Source: Chrysaora quinquecirrha (taxonomy: Eukaryota; Cnidaria; Scyphozoa; Semaeostomeae; Pelagiidae). Taken from it: 64,000 nt of DNA. The position numbers were made by a program, and so were the translations under genes. Below are positions 61,410-64,000 of the stretch, piece by piece (within the stretch, counting starts at the first letter, position 1; every line of letters begins with the position of its first letter). The notes under the pieces were generated by a model. That model did not search any database, was not told the origin of the DNA, and saw only the letters and a program-made list of their open reading frames with translations. The DNA is taken from NCBI GenBank assembly GCA_014526335.1, contig JACTAT010000037.1, forward strand, positions 10,886,214 through 10,950,213. The letters run 5' to 3'.

Positions 61410-62256
61410 CAGGGTGGCCCAAAAAAAAGAGACCCCCTTAGGTAAATAGTTTCTGAATAAATTTTCCCAAGGAGTAATTTTAATAAATTTATACCAGGTA
61501 ATATTTAAGTCAAGTGCGCTATCGTGTAGAAATATGTTAGTGATAAGAGCTTCCATCTCGGCACAATGGGAAATGAAATTCATGATGTCCAAAACCACCT
61601 GTTTATATTCCATCATTGCGTACTGTACTGCAATCGTTCGTGAAGGCGAATAATTATCCCACAGTAAAATTGTCTCGACCATTAATGTATGGTCAGTCAT
61701 ATTAAAGAAGTGTATTGAGCAGGATTGAAGACACTTTGAATATTATTTCACTGAAAGAATGAGTTATTGATTTTTCTGTTTTGTTGCGTAAGGATTACGT
61801 AAGAGTATAAAGTTGCATACACACTTTTTTTTATAAGAATGTAGTCTACTGACTCTTTGATACAGTACAGTAACTCTTTTTATTAATAAAATAACAAATG
61901 ACAAAGATTTGACTTATTTCTCTTGATCTTCAGGCCAATTTACAACATTGATGATTAAGAATAATTTAAGAATATTTTCAGGCTCAAAATCGAATAAGCT
62001 TAAAAATAATCGAGGCTCGGCAAAAAATAAGGTATTCTTATAAAAAAAAGTGTGTATTTTGTTACAGTACGTTTTTGGACTGTAAAGTTTTAAAGTCAAT
62101 TTATTCAGAGATACTAACCCATATCCTCATGATATCTACATGATATATCTCACTTAAGTTGAATATCATGTAATATTAATTTCATGAAATTCCAACTTAC
62201 GAATAAATTATTTATAAATTATTTAGTTAGGGGGTCCCTTTTTTTGGGCCACCCTG
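61410..62256. mobile_element. Tc1/mariner-like MITE
   Basis: TA at 61408-61409, then CAGGGTGGCCCAAAAAAA; the right end TTTTTTTGGGCCACCCTG is followed by TA at 62257-62258. The TIRs continue imperfectly for nearly 40 bases (GACCCCCTTAG versus GACCCCCTAAC). An internal inverted repeat (about 61811-62055) is also present. The short minus-strand frame at 61359-61700 runs across the TIR and lacks transposase motifs. Confidence 0.8.
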
Positions 62257-62258
62257 TA

Positions 62259-62700
62259 GTATCGTTACGGTCACTAACAGTGCCTTCTACCTGCCATGTA
62301 TAGAACGTAAAAGGACTGCGTCCGTCCATGATTCACGGACACCAACGTCCTTCTCCACTCACAGCACTGTAAACGCTAAAACTTCATTCCACTTCAAGAC
62401 TAAGCCATTCGTGCAGACAGTCATTGAAGCTAAGTTAAGACTAACCAGTCTAAAAGCTTCAAACAGTTGATGCAATACCTCCGTGATACAATACTTCCCC
62501 AAACCATGTATACAATCAAACTCAATTTCCCGTCTACATTCACGTCCACTTCGTATAACAGTGGATCTTTCTTCTACGCTAAGGGCAACATGAGACACCA
62601 CTGAAACTGTTTTGCCTCATACTTTTCTAGCAGTGATCGTGTCCTCTCATCAAATTGATTTGTGATTTACAATGACCCCGTTCAGAAACAACCCTTCCAA
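62259..62700 (+). other. nested Helitron 3' part, no gene recognised
   Basis: Moderate-complexity sequence with one short minus-strand frame (62359-62601) of no recognised family. It may be captured sequence. Confidence 0.3.
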
Positions 62701-62908
62701 GGCGGGGGTCCAAAGTGACCCGCGGAGCGCAAAAGCCCGACCCGAGGCGCGCGCAGCGCGCCTCGGGGCAAGGGCTAGTTCTTAATAAATACCCTTAGAA
62801 AATTGAGCTGCTCCACACACTTAAATTTTTCCAAGTTGAGAATAAAAAGTAATGAACATACTTTCATCAGAGACCAACGCTCTATCCACTACGCTACCCC
62901 AGCTTTCA

Positions 62909-63840
62909 TTTTCATTCATTCATTTCATTTTTAATTATTTATGCACGGTAGCCCCGTCAATCCATCAGGACTGCTTTTCAGGGGGCCGTGCTACATGCTA
63001 ATTACAATTTATTGTCTTAAAAAATACGTGCTACTAACAACAAATTTAACGTTAATTTTGAATACCAAGTTTACTTTTTAGGGTTTTCTTAAAAGTGGCA
63101 AGGGATGGGACCTGCTTTACATGAATGTCAAGGTTATTCCATAGCTTAGATCCCCTAAAAGATACAGCTTTTTGCCCATTTAAGGTTTTACGTAAGGGCA
63201 GCGAAAGATCCGTTATCGTGTTTCTTAGATTTCTCCTATTTGGAGTTGAATTTTTGACAAACAAATTGGAGAGGTATTTAGGTACAAGACCATTAAGCGA
63301 CTTGTTTATGATTGTTGCAGTTTCACTACTAATAATATCAGTAACAGGAAGCCATTTTAATTTGCGAATTTTCGGCATTGCTGGAGCATCGTAATTACTT
63401 TTAGTTATAATTCTAGCAGCTCGATTCTGTAACTTTTGTAAGGCTTGTAATTGCGTTACTCCACAGTTTCCCCACACTGAACAACAGAACCGAAAGTGAG
63501 GCTCGACAATCCCCCTATACAGTTTGATTAAAGTATTTTCAGGTAGATATTTCCTTGTATATTTCAAAAAACCAATGGCACGTGAAATTTTCGTACGGAG
63601 ACTGTTGATATGTTCTTTCCAAGTTAGGCTTCGATCGACTATCAAACCAAGATACCTTGTTTGCTCTACATTTTCAACTGGAGAATCCCCGATAAAAAAC
63701 TGTGGCTGATCATCTCTATTATCTGCAATTATCTTAATTTTGGTTGGGAACCAACAACGAGAGCCTGAGTTTTGAGGACATTCAAAGAAAGTTTATTACC
63801 TTGCAGCCATTGCTTCAGAAGATTCAGTTCATTATTTAGA
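62909..63840 (-). mobile_element. LINE fragment, minus strand, cut by the gap
   Basis: On the minus strand the element ends at about 62909 in a (TGAA)n-rich tail. The open frame 63645-63052 is the C-terminal part of a non-LTR reverse transcriptase, starting at LIVDRSLTWKEHIN and including LQKLQNRAARIIT. Sequence up to 63840 extends it (KQWLQGNKLSLN, TQALVVG) after a frameshift near 63745. The catalytic palm lies beyond the gap. Confidence 0.85.
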
Positions 63841-64000
63841 NNNNNNNNNNNNNNNNNNNNNNNNNNNNNNNNNNNNNNNNNNNNNNNNNNNNNNNNNNNN
63901 NNNNNNNNNNNNNNNNNNNNNNNNNNNNNNNNNNNNNNNNNNNNNNNNNNNNNNNNNNNNNNNNNNNNNNNNNNNNNNNNNNNNNNNNNNNNNNNNNNNN
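63841..64000. other. assembly gap (160 N)
   Basis: Unresolved bases. The rest of U7, including any 3' hairpin block, is hidden. Confidence 1.

Larger units (their letters stand above)
58536..62778 (+). mobile_element. complete nested Helitron (4.2 kb, non-autonomous)
   Basis: The 5' end TCTTATATACTAAAGTAG follows host ...GGTAATCTA. The 3' end is a perfect 12-bp-stem hairpin (62741-62767, CCCGAGGCGCGC/GCGCGCCTCGGG with a GCA loop), then GCAAGGG and CTAG at 62775-62778. Host sequence resumes as TTCTTAATA. U4 has the empty site ...GGTAATCTA|TTCTTAATA at 42380|42381, so the insertion is exactly between A and T with no duplication. Inside are an imperfect direct repeat (about 58790-59095), a long palindrome and a mariner-like MITE. 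No transposase gene. Confidence 0.9.
53511..63840 (+). mobile_element. Helitron U7, degraded autonomous-type element, runs into the gap
   Basis: The 5' end TCTCTATACTAAAGCGCGG and several kilobases parallel U4 (leader exons, satellite-related repeats, conserved spacer). Most of RepHel exon 1 is missing. A fragment at 57979-58535 is interrupted by a complete second Helitron, and intron 1 sequence resumes at 62779 before a LINE interrupts it at about 62909. Its 3' end lies beyond the gap. Confidence 0.7.

Noticed and set aside
61359..61700. Minus-strand frame inside the mariner-like MITE as a possible transposase
   Set aside because: It runs across the TIR and lacks a recognisable DDE/D arrangement; the element is too short to hold a full gene.

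Overview
This window is eukaryotic, intron-containing and almost wholly made of transposable elements. There are no operons, tRNA or rRNA genes, or recognisable housekeeping genes. The repeat content (Helitron rolling-circle elements, CR1/L2/jockey-type LINEs, piggyBac- and Tc1/mariner-like MITEs, minisatellites) suggests a metazoan, plausibly a marine invertebrate such as a cnidarian. That assignment is only a guess. All coordinates and comparisons were read by eye.

The main structure is a head-to-tail array of Helitrons on the + strand from 5545 to the assembly gap at 63841. Each unit starts with the Helitron 5' end TC(TC)TATACTAA. Each complete unit ends with a GC-rich hairpin block and CTAG, and the next unit's TC follows with no base between. 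CTAG|TC joints lie at 12530|12531, 25719|25720, 30083|30084, 32599|32600 and 51141|51142. Two further joints, before 48667 and before 53511, have an eroded 3' end. Units: U0 5545-12530 (with a 3.85-kb insert at 5981-9830), U1 12531-25719, U2 25720-30083, U3 30084-32599, U4 32600-48666, U5 48667-51141, U6 51142-53510, U7 53511 to the gap. Left of the array lie shorter Helitrons of another family on the - strand, with joints at 4455|4456 and 2934|2935.

U1 carries an apparently intact RepHel gene (17620-22560, three exons, about 1559 residues) with Rep HUH and Pif1-type helicase motifs. U4 carries a dead copy (38507-45486) with a LINE insertion, a nonsense codon and a deletion that removes the Walker A motif. 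U7 retains only a fragment (57979-58535), and a second Helitron (58536-62778) is inserted in it at a precise A|T site whose empty paralogue is in U4 at 42380|42381. Upstream of RepHel, U1, U4 and U7 share three exon-like blocks of identical length (49, 55 and 68 nt). These could encode a short hydrophobic leader, and their phase would join RepHel in frame.

U2, U3, U5 and U6 are non-autonomous. They consist of a CpG-rich 5' end, family repeats of about 250 bp and/or about 115 bp, an octamer minisatellite in U2, U5 and U6, and a 3' hairpin block. Nested insertions include LINEs at about 6755-9830, 27631-28882, 39691-41950 and 62909-63840, a piggyBac-like MITE (9893-10777), a mariner-like MITE (61410-62256), a long-TIR element (47059-48158), and satellite arrays in U1, U4 and U7. 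The only possible host coding sequence is one exon-like ORF at 1508-1953.
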